Assembly (NCBI GenBank): GCA_963780755.1
Contig: CAWACX010000001.1
Span: forward strand, 496,001-560,000
Reading direction: 5' to 3'
DNA length: 64,000 nt
DNA from: JALYNX01 sp963780755
Lineage (GTDB): Bacteria; Actinomycetota; Acidimicrobiia; Spongiisociales; ZC4RG35
Part shown: positions 45,094 to 54,655 of the stretch, piece by piece
Layout: each line of letters opens with the position of its first letter
Position numbering within the stretch: the first letter of the stretch is position 1
Translations under genes and position numbers: made by a program
Notes under the pieces: generated by a model
Told to the model about the DNA's origin: nothing
What the model saw: the letters and a program-made list of their open reading frames with translations, nothing else
The model's database searches: none

Positions 45094-46653
45094 ATGTCCA
45101 TCGACCAAGAGAACGCGCCCGCGAGCACTGCCGAGGAGGGGAGTGTGGAGGCGCCCGAGTCAGCCAACGGGGAACTGCCCGAAAACGAGGCCCCCGCGGT
45201 TGTAGAGGAGCCGGTGACCGAGGCTCCGACAACGGCCGATCCGGTCCCTGCCGAAGAAACCCCCGAGGAAACCCCCGAGGTGGCAGAGGTCGCAGCGCCG
45301 GAAGAGACCTCCGAGGTGGCAGAGGCCGCAGCGCCTGGAGAAACCGGTGAGGCCGCCGAGCCTGCCCGTGCTCCGTCCGGCCGTGAGGCCCTGGTTGCCC
45401 CCGATCTGAGCGACTTGCCCGACGACATCGGCGACGACTTCGAGCGGGCCATCGAAGCGACCGTCCTCGAGTTCAAAGAGGGCGACATCGTCGAAGGAAC
45501 CGTGGTCAGCGTCGATTCCGACGGGGCCATGATCGACATCGGTTACAAGTCCGAGGGACTGATCCCCACCCGCGAGCTTTCGATCCGGAACAACGTCGAC
45601 CCCAACGACGCGGTCAAAGTCGGAGACCGTGTCGAAGCCGTGGTCCTCAACAAAGAGGACGACGAGGGCCGGCTCATCCTCTCCAAGAAGCGCGCCATGT
45701 ACGAGCGGGCCTGGGGCCGGATCCAACAGATCTCTGAGGAGCAAGGCACCGTAGAGGGCACCGTCATCGAAGTGGTCAAGGGTGGCCTGATCGTCGACAT
45801 CGGGCTGCGCGGGTTCCTCCCCGCATCCCTGGTCGACCTGCGCCGGGTCCGCGACCTCGACCCATTCATCGGTCAGGCGATCACCGCCAAGGTGATCGAA
45901 CTGGACCGGGCCCGCAACAACGTCGTTCTCTCCCGGCGTGCCTACCTCGAAGAGGCTCAGGCCGAGGAGCGCAACGCATTCCTCGACGGTCTCGGCGAGG
46001 GCGAGGTCCGGGAAGGTGTCATCTCCTCGGTGGTCAACTTCGGGGCCTTTGTCGACCTCGGCGGGATGGACGGGCTGGTCCACGTCTCCGAGCTTTCGTG
46101 GCAGCACGTCAACCACCCGGGTGAGCTGGTCAAGGTCGGGGACAAGGTCACGGTCAAGGTCCTCGAGGTCGATCGGGACCGGGAGCGGATCTCGCTCTCT
46201 ATCCGTCAGACCAGTGACGACCCCTGGGACGTGTTCGCACGGGAGCACGAGGTGGGCGACGTCGTCGACGGCGTGGTCACCAAGACCGTGCCCTTCGGCG
46301 CATTCGTCTCGGTCGCGGACGGGGTCGAAGGCCTGGTCCACGTCTCGGAGATAGCGGTGCACCGGGTCGAATCACCGGAGCTCGAGCTCTCCATCGGACA
46401 GCCGGTCAAGGTGAAGATCACCGAGAAGGAGAACGAGCGGCGTCGGGTCTCGCTCTCGATCAAGCAGGCGTCGCCGGATTGGCAGGAGCGCGAAGCTCAG
46501 ATCGAGGAGCAGAAGAAGGGCCGCCGTCGTCCCCAGAAGGAGTTCGAGCGCGAGTTCGGGCCCACCGAGGACGAGCGCCCGCCGATGCCGGTCGACGCTT
46601 CGCTGGAGGCGATCCTTCAGGAGCTCAAAGAGCGCGGTATCGGTCGACGCTGA
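45094..46653 (+). CDS. rpsA: 30S ribosomal protein S1
   Basis: S1 helps mRNA binding by the 30S subunit. The 519-residue protein has four S1 OB folds, beginning near residues 128 (GDIVEGTVVSVDSDGAMIDIG), 213, 300 (GVISSVVNFGAFVDLGGMDG) and 385 (GVVTKTVPFGAFVSVADGVEG). About 110 N-terminal residues are an acidic, alanine/proline/glutamate-rich extension with a 12-residue repeat, absent from classical S1. The C-terminus is short and basic. Confidence 0.94.
   Translation: MSIDQENAPASTAEEGSVEAPESANGELPENEAPAVVEEPVTEAPTTADPVPAEETPEETPEVAEVAAPEETSEVAEAAAPGETGEAAEPARAPSGREALVAPDLSDLPDDIGDDFERAIEATVLEFKEGDIVEGTVVSVDSDGAMIDIGYKSEGLIPTRELSIRNNVDPNDAVKVGDRVEAVVLNKEDDEGRLILSKKRAMYERAWGRIQQISEEQGTVEGTVIEVVKGGLIVDIGLRGFLPASLVDLRRVRDLDPFIGQAITAKVIELDRARNNVVLSRRAYLEEAQAEERNAFLDGLGEGEVREGVISSVVNFGAFVDLGGMDGLVHVSELSWQHVNHPGELVKVGDKVTVKVLEVDRDRERISLSIRQTSDDPWDVFAREHEVGDVVDGVVTKTVPFGAFVSVADGVEGLVHVSEIAVHRVESPELELSIGQPVKVKITEKENERRRVSLSIKQASPDWQEREAQIEEQKKGRRRPQKEFEREFGPTEDERPPMPVDASLEAILQELKERGIGRR
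45265..45350 (+). repeat. 36-bp tandem repeat in the rpsA N-terminal extension
   Basis: GAGGTGGCAGAGG recurs at 45277 and 45313, a 36-bp period encoding the 12-residue unit EVAExAAPxETx. The start of a further, degenerate unit precedes it (ETPEETPEVAEV). It lies in a disordered acidic region where slippage-driven length change would be tolerated. Confidence 0.65.
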
Positions 46654-46890
46654 ACCCAGCGGTTCGGCAGGCCGCGGTGACTAGCGCATCGCGTGCAACT
46701 CAGCACAATGAGACGACCGAACTATGGAGATTGTCGCGAAAGCCTCAAGACTGACTTCATACGGTCCGAATCATTCCTGTGGAATTGGACTTGAAACACT
46801 GGGCGGGCGCGCCCCGATCGGTAGCATGCCAAACGGTGTGCGCCGGTCTGAGGCAAGCGCCCATCCGAGGGGACAAACGAAGGGGACTCA
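46654..46890 (+). other. rpsA-cpaB intergenic region
   Basis: These 237 bases are AT-richer than the flanks and hold no convincing gene; short frames on both strands lack coding character. The 10-bp palindrome GGGCGCGCCC lies near 46805-46814 and could be part of a terminator or operator. AGGGGACTC before ATG 46891 is a plausible ribosome binding site. A Tad-locus promoter should lie here, but no clear -35/-10 pair was found. Confidence 0.4.
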
Positions 46891-47814
46891 ATGGGTAGGA
46901 GAGCCATCGTTCTGCTTGTGGCCTTGATACTGGCCGGGCTCGCCGCTTGGGCGGTTTGGAACTACTTGCAGGGCATCGAAGACGAGATTGAAGCCGGCCA
47001 GGCACAGGTGACTGTGTTCCGGGCGGTGGAGACCATCACCGAGGGCACGGAGGGAGCGATCATCGTCTCCGACTTCGCGTCGGGCGGCGAGTTGATCGTG
47101 GAAGGCACCGAAGAGCAGGAGGACCTGCCGACCGGGGCCATCACTTCCGAGGAGCAACTGAACCAGGTTCTGTCGAACACGGTTGCCGCGGGGCCGATCT
47201 CGGCCAACACGGTGCTCACCACCTCGCAGTGGACCGAGATCACCATCGACGTCACTCCGTTGGCGGAAAAGATCCCGTCCGGCAAGCAGGCCATGTCGAT
47301 CTCCACTGACAATGTCCGAGGTGTCAACGGCTTCGTGATGCCTGGTGACCGGGTCAACATGATCATCACCCTGGACATCGCGTTCGAGCTCCTGCCACCT
47401 GGATTCGAGGGCATCAGTGTCGACCCGGGAGCCGCGCCCGCCGAGGGCGAAGAGCCAACGGAGGGTGGGTCGGCGGTTGTGACCTACACCCGGTTCGTGC
47501 TCCAGGGCATCCCGGTGCTGGCCACCGGTCGGGACATCCGTCCCGACGAGGATGAGCCAGAGCAGGTCGAGGCCGAGCCCGAGGCGCCTGTCGAGGGCGA
47601 AGCGCCGGCCGAAGGCGAGGAAGAGGACACGGGCACTGAGACCCTGTTCACCCTCGAAGTCACACCCGAACAGGCCGAGCGGATTGCATATTCGTTCGAG
47701 AATGGTTCCATGTGGCTGACCCTGGTCCCAGCGGACTTCGTCGAGGTTGAGACCCAAGGTGTCATCATCGACACCCTGTTCGGTGGAGACCTGGTCGAGG
47801 ACATTTTCGGCTAA
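46891..47814 (+). CDS. cpaB: Flp pilus assembly protein CpaB/RcpC
   Basis: The 307-residue protein has an N-terminal membrane helix (residues 4-26), a SAF-like domain and the CpaB block VRGVNGFVMPGDRVNMIITL near residue 150. An acidic insert rich in E, P and A (about residues 220-250) precedes the final domain LFTLEVTPEQAERIAYSFENG. CpaB belongs to the envelope part of the Tad apparatus; in a monoderm it would act at the outer face of the membrane. Confidence 0.88.
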   Translation: MGRRAIVLLVALILAGLAAWAVWNYLQGIEDEIEAGQAQVTVFRAVETITEGTEGAIIVSDFASGGELIVEGTEEQEDLPTGAITSEEQLNQVLSNTVAAGPISANTVLTTSQWTEITIDVTPLAEKIPSGKQAMSISTDNVRGVNGFVMPGDRVNMIITLDIAFELLPPGFEGISVDPGAAPAEGEEPTEGGSAVVTYTRFVLQGIPVLATGRDIRPDEDEPEQVEAEPEAPVEGEAPAEGEEEDTGTETLFTLEVTPEQAERIAYSFENGSMWLTLVPADFVEVETQGVIIDTLFGGDLVEDIFG

Positions 47815-47836
47815 GCAAAAGTAAGTAGGTTCGACC

Positions 47837-49018
47837 ATGTCTATGGCTGAGCACAACCTATTGGTCGTCGACAAGGACGAGGATTTCGTCTCGGCGGCAA
47901 AGGAGCTCTTCGAAGGGCGTCTGCCTGTGGCGCGCTCCATCGAGGAGGCAAGCCAGACCATCGAGTCCGGAGAGCTCCGCATGCTCCTCCTCGGCCCTTC
48001 GTACAGCAACGAGGAGTCGATGGAGCAGGTGCGGAGCCTCCACAACCAGGACCCGGTCCTGGTCCTGATGATGGTCGCCGAGAGCGTGACCGCCGACATG
48101 CTTCGTTACGCGATGCGCGCCGGGGTATCCGACGTGATCGAGACGCCGCTCGACGAGACCAAGATCGAAGCGGCAATCGAGCAATTCGCCCACGACGTCC
48201 TGAAGCGCCGGAACGTGGCGGCCAGGTCGCACGAGCCGGACCGATCCGAGCGGGGCAAGATCATCACGGTCAGCTCGGCCAAAGGCGGGAGTGGGAAGAC
48301 GGTCGTCGCCACCAATGTGGCGTTGCTTCTCAACCGGCTGCCCGACAAGAAGGTGGTGTTGGTCGACGCAGACCTCCAGTTCGGCGATGTCTGCCTCCTC
48401 CTTCAGCTCGAGCCGCGGTTCACGATGGTGAACGCAGCGCACGAGTTGCACCAGCTCGACTCGGAGATGCTCGATTCGCTCCTCACCGAGCACCCGAGCG
48501 GGCTCCGAGTTCTGGCGGCTCCGTTGGAGCCCGCCTTCGCCGACGACATCACGACTGCCGGTCTGATGCAGATGCTCGACGTGCTCCAGGAGAGCTACGA
48601 CTACATCGTCGTCGACACCGCCTCGATGCTCGACGAGTTGATCTTGTCTCTCATCGAGAAGGCGGACCAGGTGCTGATGGTGGTCGACATGGACCTGCCG
48701 TCGGTGAAGAACGCAAAGCTCGCATTGGAGACCCTCCGTCTCCTCAAGTTCTCCACGGCCAACGTGAAACTTGTGATGAACCGCAGCAACTCCAAGGCTC
48801 GACTCGACAACAAAGAGATCGAGGGGGCCCTGAAGATGGAGATCGCGGCCTCAGTTCCCTCCGACGCCGCCGTCCCCAACTCGGTCAACGAGGGGCGCCC
48901 GGTGGTCGAGACCGACCCCAAGGGCAAGGTCGCCAAGGGTTTCGAGAGCGTTGCTGCATTGATTGCGGGGAAGATCCCCGAAAGCTCGCAAAAAAGCGGG
49001 CTGTTCGGGCGTAAGTAG
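47837..49018 (+). CDS. cpaE: Tad pilus localisation ATPase CpaE/TadZ
   Basis: The 393-residue protein has an N-terminal receiver-like domain (residues 5-120) and a MinD/ParA-type ATPase domain with deviant Walker A KGGSGKT at 149-155, VLVDADLQFGDV and VVDTASMLDE. TadZ places the pilus machinery, often at a pole. The receiver domain starts VVDKDEDF, but a phosphorylatable aspartate is not obvious at the usual site (LLLGPS), so it is probably a pseudoreceiver. Confidence 0.9.
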   Translation: MSMAEHNLLVVDKDEDFVSAAKELFEGRLPVARSIEEASQTIESGELRMLLLGPSYSNEESMEQVRSLHNQDPVLVLMMVAESVTADMLRYAMRAGVSDVIETPLDETKIEAAIEQFAHDVLKRRNVAARSHEPDRSERGKIITVSSAKGGSGKTVVATNVALLLNRLPDKKVVLVDADLQFGDVCLLLQLEPRFTMVNAAHELHQLDSEMLDSLLTEHPSGLRVLAAPLEPAFADDITTAGLMQMLDVLQESYDYIVVDTASMLDELILSLIEKADQVLMVVDMDLPSVKNAKLALETLRLLKFSTANVKLVMNRSNSKARLDNKEIEGALKMEIAASVPSDAAVPNSVNEGRPVVETDPKGKVAKGFESVAALIAGKIPESSQKSGLFGRK

Positions 49019-49036
49019 TGGGAAGGGTTGTGAACG

Positions 49037-50395
49037 GTGCCATCACTATCTGAAAGAGTCGCAGCGGCGAGGCAGAGCGAGACCGTCGACGTCGGAGTCA
49101 ATCGCTCCGATGCGATGTCTGAGCTCAGGGGACGCCTCCATTTCAAAGTCGTCGAAGAACTGGGCCCCACCCTCTATGACCGGCAGATGTCGGACGCTGA
49201 GCTCCGTCTCCGCGTCCTCGAGATGCTGGAGTGGGCGGTCGACCAGGAGCAGGGACTGCCCCTCACCTCGGCGGATCGCCGAGCTCTGCTCAACGAGATC
49301 GCATCGGATGTCCTCGGCTACGGGCCGATCGACCCGCTGCTGAACGACCCGGACGTCACCGAAGTCATGGCCAACGGCCCATTCGACATCTACTACGAAA
49401 AGCAGGGCCGAATCCTGCTCTCGGACGTGAAGTTCGTAGACGAGATCCACCTGCGTCGGATCATCGACAAGATCGTCGGCCAGATCGGCCGTCGCGTCGA
49501 CGAAGCGACCCCGATGGTGGATGCCCGCCTCCCTGATGGCTCCCGTGTCAACGCGGTGATCCATCCCTTGGCGATCGGCGGGCCGTTCCTGACAATTCGT
49601 AAGTTCGCCGTCGACCCCTATCAGGAAGCCGATCTGATCAACTTCGGGACCATCACCCAGAGGGTCGCCGACTTCTCGCGTGCCTGCGTGCGTGGCCGGC
49701 TGAACATCCTGATCTCCGGTGGTACCGGCTCGGGCAAGACCACGACCCTGAACGTGATGTCCTCCTACATCCCGGGCGACGAGCGCATCGTCACCGTCGA
49801 GGACGCCGCCGAGCTCCAGCTCCACCAGGAGCACGTGCTCACCCTGGAGTCACGCCCCGCCAACATCGAGGGCAAGGGCGCCGTCGGCATCCGTGACCTG
49901 GTCAGGAACACCCTGCGTATGCGGCCCGACCGCATCGTCGTCGGGGAGGTCCGTGGCGCCGAGGCCCTGGACATGCTCCAGGCGATGAACACCGGTCACG
50001 ACGGCTCATTGACCACTGTCCACTCCAACAGCCCTCGCGACACCCTGTCCCGTATCGAGACGATGGTGTTGATGGCCGGGTTCGACCTTCCGGTCCGGGC
50101 CATCCGCGAGCAGATTTCGTCCGCCGTCGACCTGATCATCCACGTCTCCCGGCTCAAGGACGGGACCAGGCGGGTGACTCATGTCACCGAGGTCGAAGGA
50201 ATGGAAGGTGAGATCATCACCCTCCAGGACATCTTCCTGTTCGACTACGGCATGGGTGTCGACGAGGACGGCACGTACAAGGGCCGGCTCAAGGCCACCG
50301 GAATCCGCCCCACCTTCTCCGAGGACTTGGAGAACCAGGGCATCCGGCTTCCCGCCGACCTGTTCGACCCAGAGCCCTTCGCCAGAGGTCGATAG
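49037..50395 (+). CDS. cpaF: Tad pilus assembly ATPase CpaF/TadA
   Basis: The 452-residue secretion ATPase has the N-terminal domain EIASDVLGYGPIDPLLNDPDVTEVM (about 88-111), Walker A GGTGSGKT at 228-235, RPANIEGKGAVGIRDLVRNTLRMRPDRIVVGE (Asp box and Walker B) and the His box region TGHDGSLTTVHSNSPRD. It powers pilus extension and perhaps retraction. It ends two bases before the VWA-TadB gene. Confidence 0.94.
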   Translation: MPSLSERVAAARQSETVDVGVNRSDAMSELRGRLHFKVVEELGPTLYDRQMSDAELRLRVLEMLEWAVDQEQGLPLTSADRRALLNEIASDVLGYGPIDPLLNDPDVTEVMANGPFDIYYEKQGRILLSDVKFVDEIHLRRIIDKIVGQIGRRVDEATPMVDARLPDGSRVNAVIHPLAIGGPFLTIRKFAVDPYQEADLINFGTITQRVADFSRACVRGRLNILISGGTGSGKTTTLNVMSSYIPGDERIVTVEDAAELQLHQEHVLTLESRPANIEGKGAVGIRDLVRNTLRMRPDRIVVGEVRGAEALDMLQAMNTGHDGSLTTVHSNSPRDTLSRIETMVLMAGFDLPVRAIREQISSAVDLIIHVSRLKDGTRRVTHVTEVEGMEGEIITLQDIFLFDYGMGVDEDGTYKGRLKATGIRPTFSEDLENQGIRLPADLFDPEPFARGR

Positions 50396-50397
50396 GT

Positions 50398-52347
50398 GTG
50401 AGAAAACTCTTCCTGCTCGTCGCCGCGCTCGTCCTCGGGCTGAGCGCGACCGCGATGGCCCAGACCACGGCGCCGGAGATGGAAATCACCGACATCGAGG
50501 CATCGCGCTATGCCGAAGGTGGACAGACGACCATGGTCGTCGAATTCCGGAACCTGCCTGCGGCCCCGGACCCAACCTTGCTGCAAGTGACGGTCGACGG
50601 ACAGCCCGTGAGCAACCTCGAGGTCGCTCCGCTCGGCGAGTCCTCGGTCCCGGTCGGCGTGGTCCTCGTGATCGATACCTCGGGCTCGATGGAAGGAGCT
50701 CCGATGCAGGCGGCCAAGGACGCCGCCAAGAGCTTCATTGCCCAGAAGCGCCCCGAGGACTCGATTGCGATTGTCAGCTTTGCCGACACCGCGGTCGTGC
50801 AAACCGGGTTCACCACCAACGCCAACGACCTCAACGCCCGCATCGATGGCCTGGTCGCGGCCGGTGAGACCGCGTTCAACGACGGTGTGATCCTCGGTGT
50901 CAGCCTCTTCGACAACCCTTCGACCGACACCCTGATCCCCAACATGATCGTGATGAGTGACGGCGAAGACACCGCCTCCACCGCTACCGCCGAGGAAGCA
51001 CTTGCTGCGGTCTCCGGCAGTGACGTGCGGACCTTCGGCGTGGCACTGGAGTCGCCGGACTTCAACCCGGACGCCGTGGCGGCCGTGGCCACAGCCGGCG
51101 GAGGGCTCTTCCTGTCCACTCCCGATCCGGCAGCCCTTTCCGGGCTGTACACCCAGATCGCCCGTGAGATCAGCAACACCTTGATCACGCGATTCACCTC
51201 ACCGGTGACCAGTCCCGGAGAAGCCGAATTCGTCGCCACCTACGGCGAGTTGACCTCTTCTCTGACATTCGCGGTCTCGGGCTATGCGACTACCACGACC
51301 GTGGTGCCCACCACGGCGCCATCCACAGTCCCGCCGAGCACCATCACGGTCGAGGACTCGCTACCGCTCCCTTCCAGCTCGCTGGCCCTGATCGGCGCGG
51401 TGGGCCTGGGGCTCACTCTCTTCCTGTTCCTGGTCATCCTTTTCGGAAGAGATGACGAAGACGGCGGCGGTCGGTTCGCTAAGCGCCTCCAGGCCTACGG
51501 ACGCCGCGGTCGCTCCGAAGAGCTGGAGAAGAAGCCGTTCCTGGAGCGAATCCCGCTGCTCAACCGGTTCAGCCAGGCTGCCGAGGAAGAGGTCAAGAAG
51601 CGGGGCATGCTCTCCGGGGTCAACGCGTCCCTGGAGCAAGCCAACATCCCGATGACCCCCGGCGAGGCGATACTGGCAATGTTCGGGCTCGCGGCGGTGG
51701 GTGGCGTCTTCCTCGCCATCTTCAGCAGCCCGTTGACTGGGCTCATCGTCTTCGGTGTCCTCCTCCTGTTCTTCTTTTTCATGATCCGGTATGCAGGGCG
51801 TCGTGAGAAGACCAGGTTCGAGAAGCAGCTCCCGGACACCCTGACCCTGCTCTCCACCTCGTTGCGCGCCGGATACTCGCTGCTTCAGGCGATCGAAGCG
51901 GTGGCATCGGAGGCCCCCGAGCCAACATCGAGGGAGTTCAGCCGTGCAGTGACCGAGGCCCGACTGGGCCGGACCGTGGCCGATTCCCTGCAGGGGATCG
52001 CCGAGCGGACCCAGTCTCAGGACTTCGAGTGGGCAACGATGGCCATCGAGATCCAACGTGAGGTCGGTGGAAACCTGGCCGAGGTGTTGCAAACGGTGGC
52101 CGACACCATGCTCGCCCGGAACCGGCTCAAGGGCGAGATCAGTGCGCTGACCGCTGAGGGCCGGATCTCTGGCTTCGTCCTCGGATCGCTTCCCTTCGCC
52201 CTCTTCGGTTTCCTCTGGTTCACCAACCGGGACTACCTGTTGCCGCTAATCGAATCACCGACGGGGAGAATCGCCATCGTTGCCGGGGTTTTGTTGATGG
52301 CTGGCGGCATTTTCTGGATGAAGAAGATTGTGGATATCGAGATATGA
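50398..52347 (+). CDS. von Willebrand A domain fused to TadB (T2SSF) platform protein
   Basis: The 649-residue protein joins two parts. A signal peptide (residues 1-21, ending AMA) leads to a VWA domain with an intact MIDAS, D93-T-S95-G-S97, and VMSDGEDTAS later. After a Thr/Pro/Val-rich linker (about 297-318) and a membrane helix (about 325-348) comes a complete TadB: further helices and the T2SSF domain with LPDTLTLLSTSLRAGYSLLQAIEAVA. Ordinary TadB is about 300 residues and has no ectodomain. The VWA part should face outside and could bind pilin, matrix or a surface ligand. The frame is uninterrupted across the junction. Confidence 0.9.
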   Translation: MRKLFLLVAALVLGLSATAMAQTTAPEMEITDIEASRYAEGGQTTMVVEFRNLPAAPDPTLLQVTVDGQPVSNLEVAPLGESSVPVGVVLVIDTSGSMEGAPMQAAKDAAKSFIAQKRPEDSIAIVSFADTAVVQTGFTTNANDLNARIDGLVAAGETAFNDGVILGVSLFDNPSTDTLIPNMIVMSDGEDTASTATAEEALAAVSGSDVRTFGVALESPDFNPDAVAAVATAGGGLFLSTPDPAALSGLYTQIAREISNTLITRFTSPVTSPGEAEFVATYGELTSSLTFAVSGYATTTTVVPTTAPSTVPPSTITVEDSLPLPSSSLALIGAVGLGLTLFLFLVILFGRDDEDGGGRFAKRLQAYGRRGRSEELEKKPFLERIPLLNRFSQAAEEEVKKRGMLSGVNASLEQANIPMTPGEAILAMFGLAAVGGVFLAIFSSPLTGLIVFGVLLLFFFFMIRYAGRREKTRFEKQLPDTLTLLSTSLRAGYSLLQAIEAVASEAPEPTSREFSRAVTEARLGRTVADSLQGIAERTQSQDFEWATMAIEIQREVGGNLAEVLQTVADTMLARNRLKGEISALTAEGRISGFVLGSLPFALFGFLWFTNRDYLLPLIESPTGRIAIVAGVLLMAGGIFWMKKIVDIEI

Positions 52348-53282
52348 ACATCCTGGAACTAGACGGACAATTGCTGGCGGTATTAACCGTTGGAGCCCTG
52401 ATCTTCTTCGTGGCGGTCTGGATCGGGCTCGGGGTGACCCGGGCACGCGAGGACATGACCGATCGGCTCGCCCTCTACGGGAGGACCACAGGAGGGGTGA
52501 TCCGCGACGATGAGCTGGCGAAGCCGCTTGCTCAGCGGACCATCGGGCCGATCGTGCTCAAGTTCTCCAACTTCCTCCGCCGGTTCACACCGGTGGGTTA
52601 CATGGAGAAGATCCAGCACAAGCTCGTGCTGGCGGGGAACCCGGGGAACCTCGATGCGCCGTCCTTTGTCGTCATCAAGTTCCTCACCACCGCACTGGGA
52701 CTGTTCGCCGCCTTTTTCCTCAAGGACTACGGAAGCGACGGCTTGCAGAGAACGGTTCTCTTCGTTCTCCCCATCGTCCTCGGCTTCTTTGGGCCCAACG
52801 CCTGGCTGCAACGCAAGATCGACGAACGGGCGAATGCGATGCTGCGGGCACTACCCGACGTCCTCGACCTGCTGGTCATCTCGGTGGAGGCCGGCCTCGG
52901 ATTCGACTCGGCGCTTTCGAGGGTGGTGGCCACGGTGCCCGGACCGCTCTCCGAGGAGTTCTTCCGGATGCTCCAGGAGACCAGGGTCGGTGTCAGCCGC
53001 CGTGACGCGATGCGCCATCTCATGGACCGCACCGATCTCGACGAGTTGCGCTCCTTCATGCTGGCGATGATCCAGGCCGAGGCATTCGGTGTCACCATCG
53101 CCCGGGTGCTCAGGGTGCAGGCCGACGAGATGCGGGTCAAGCGGCGCCAGAGGGCCCAGGAGAAGGCATTTGGAGCTCCGGTCAAACTGGTGTTCCCCTT
53201 GGTGTTCTGCATCTTCCCGTCGCTGTTCATCGTGTTGCTGGGGCCGGCGGCGATCCAGATCGGCACCGCTTTCGTCGATTGA
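52344..53282 (+). CDS. tadC: Tad pilus platform protein TadC
   Basis: The 312-residue protein has an N-terminal helix, a T2SSF domain with LPDVLDLLVISVEAGLGFDSAL and FMLAMIQAEAFGVTIARVLRVQADEMR, and C-terminal helices. TadB and TadC form the inner membrane platform that CpaF drives. ATG 52344 overlaps the preceding stop (ATGA), and its stop overlaps the next start (TGATG), so the block is one operon. Confidence 0.92.
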   Translation: MNILELDGQLLAVLTVGALIFFVAVWIGLGVTRAREDMTDRLALYGRTTGGVIRDDELAKPLAQRTIGPIVLKFSNFLRRFTPVGYMEKIQHKLVLAGNPGNLDAPSFVVIKFLTTALGLFAAFFLKDYGSDGLQRTVLFVLPIVLGFFGPNAWLQRKIDERANAMLRALPDVLDLLVISVEAGLGFDSALSRVVATVPGPLSEEFFRMLQETRVGVSRRDAMRHLMDRTDLDELRSFMLAMIQAEAFGVTIARVLRVQADEMRVKRRQRAQEKAFGAPVKLVFPLVFCIFPSLFIVLLGPAAIQIGTAFVD

Positions 53283-54642
53283 TGGCTGAGGAGACGGCGC
53301 CCGTGCCGTCACCTCGCCGTTTCTCCTTCGCCCATCTGCTGTTGCTGGTGCCCTGGGTGGCGCTGGTGATCGACGCCTGGGCCCCCGATCCGCGACAACT
53401 CCTTCCTCTGGCACATCCGCGCCGGTGAGCTGCAAACGAGCGCTGCCCAGGTGCTGACCGCCGACCCCTTCTCCTTCACGATGCATGGCGAGCCCTGGCT
53501 CACCCAGAGTTGGCTCGCCGAGCTCCTCTACTTCTGGGGGGAGGCCAACTGGGGCCTCGGTTTCGTGCCGCCGATGCTCCTTCTGGCGACTTCGATCACC
53601 TTTCTCGGCATCGGGCTCATCGCCTACCGGCAGGTCGCAGAGCGTCTCGGGGACCGCCGTGGTGCTGATCCTGAGCACCCTCCTCCTGATCAGCTTCCTG
53701 GTGCCCCGTCCGGTCATCTTCTCCTTCGCCCTGTTCGTACTGGTGATCCTGGCCTGGGAGCGCCCGGCCACGCGCTGGGCCGTCCCTCTGCTGTTCTGGG
53801 TGTGGGCCTCGACCCACGGCAGCTTCGCAATAGGCTTGGCCTATGTCGGGCTGAGCCTGATTGCCGAAAGGGAGTGGAAATGGCTTCCTACGGCGATCGT
53901 GAGCGGTCTGGTGACACTCCTCACCGCTCACGGGCTGGGCGTGATCGCCATCCTGACCGAATTCGTGGCAGCAGGAGATGCTCTGGCGCTGCTTTCAGAG
54001 TGGAGACAACCCGAGCTGATCTCGGTGATATTCCTGCCCTTCCTCGTCGGGCTCGCCCTCATCGTGGTGGCGGCGGCCGGAGGAAGGGTCACTCCGCGCC
54101 ACCTATGGCTGATAGTGCCCTTCCTTGCGCTGGCACTCGGTGCGACGAGAGCGGTGCCGCCGGCCTGGCTCGCCTTGCTCCCATTGGTCAGTCTTGGCGT
54201 GTTCCGGCTTCGACTCCTGTCCAGCCCTCGATTCAGCACCGGACAGGCATCGGTGTTCGCCTTGTTCGTCCTGGTGTTCCCCTTCTTTCTGCGATCGGAC
54301 GGCTCCCTCGACCCCGAGCGCTTCCCGATCGCAGCGACCTCGTCGTTGGGCCCAGGACGGACCTTTCACGACGACCGGACCGGGGGCTATCTGATTTGGG
54401 CCGAGGGGCCGGGCCGCCAGGTCTACATCGACGATCGCGCCGAGCTCTACCGGGAGCGACTGGCCGAGTTCGTGGCCGTCCGTGAGGGTGAACAGCCGTG
54501 GGAGCCCGTGTTCGAGCGCGACGGGATCGAGCAGGTGCTGCTCAGGGTCGACGAGCCAGTCGTGGCGGACCTCTTGGCGGCCGGCTGGGAGCAGGTGTTC
54601 GAGGACGAGCAATACGTGGTGCTCGTTCCCGAAGAGGTGTAA
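53282..54642 (+). CDS. polytopic membrane protein, GT-C-like (two apparent frameshifts)
   Basis: ATG 53282 overlaps the tadC stop. The frame shifts near 53385 (an extra base in CCCCCG) into DNSFLWHIRAGELQ, and near 53650 (an extra G in GGGG) into TAVVLILSTLLLISFLVPRP. Joined, it is about 450 residues with around nine helices. The early DNSFLWHIRAGELQ and TADPFSFTMHGEPWLTQSWLAELLY and the late FHDDRTGGYLIW and VYIDDRAELY recall uncharacterised GT-C-like membrane proteins. A role in glycosylating pili is possible from context only. Confidence 0.72.
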
Positions 54643-54655
54643 TACTTTCCGGGTC

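Noticed and set aside
43405..45108. 567-residue minus-strand reading frame.
   Set aside because: It is antisense to polA and the rpsA promoter, with histidine- and arginine-rich shadow composition.
46654..46890. A non-coding RNA or small gene between rpsA and cpaB.
   Set aside because: Short frames lack coding character and no strong conserved structure was recognised; only a GGGCGCGCCC palindrome stands out.
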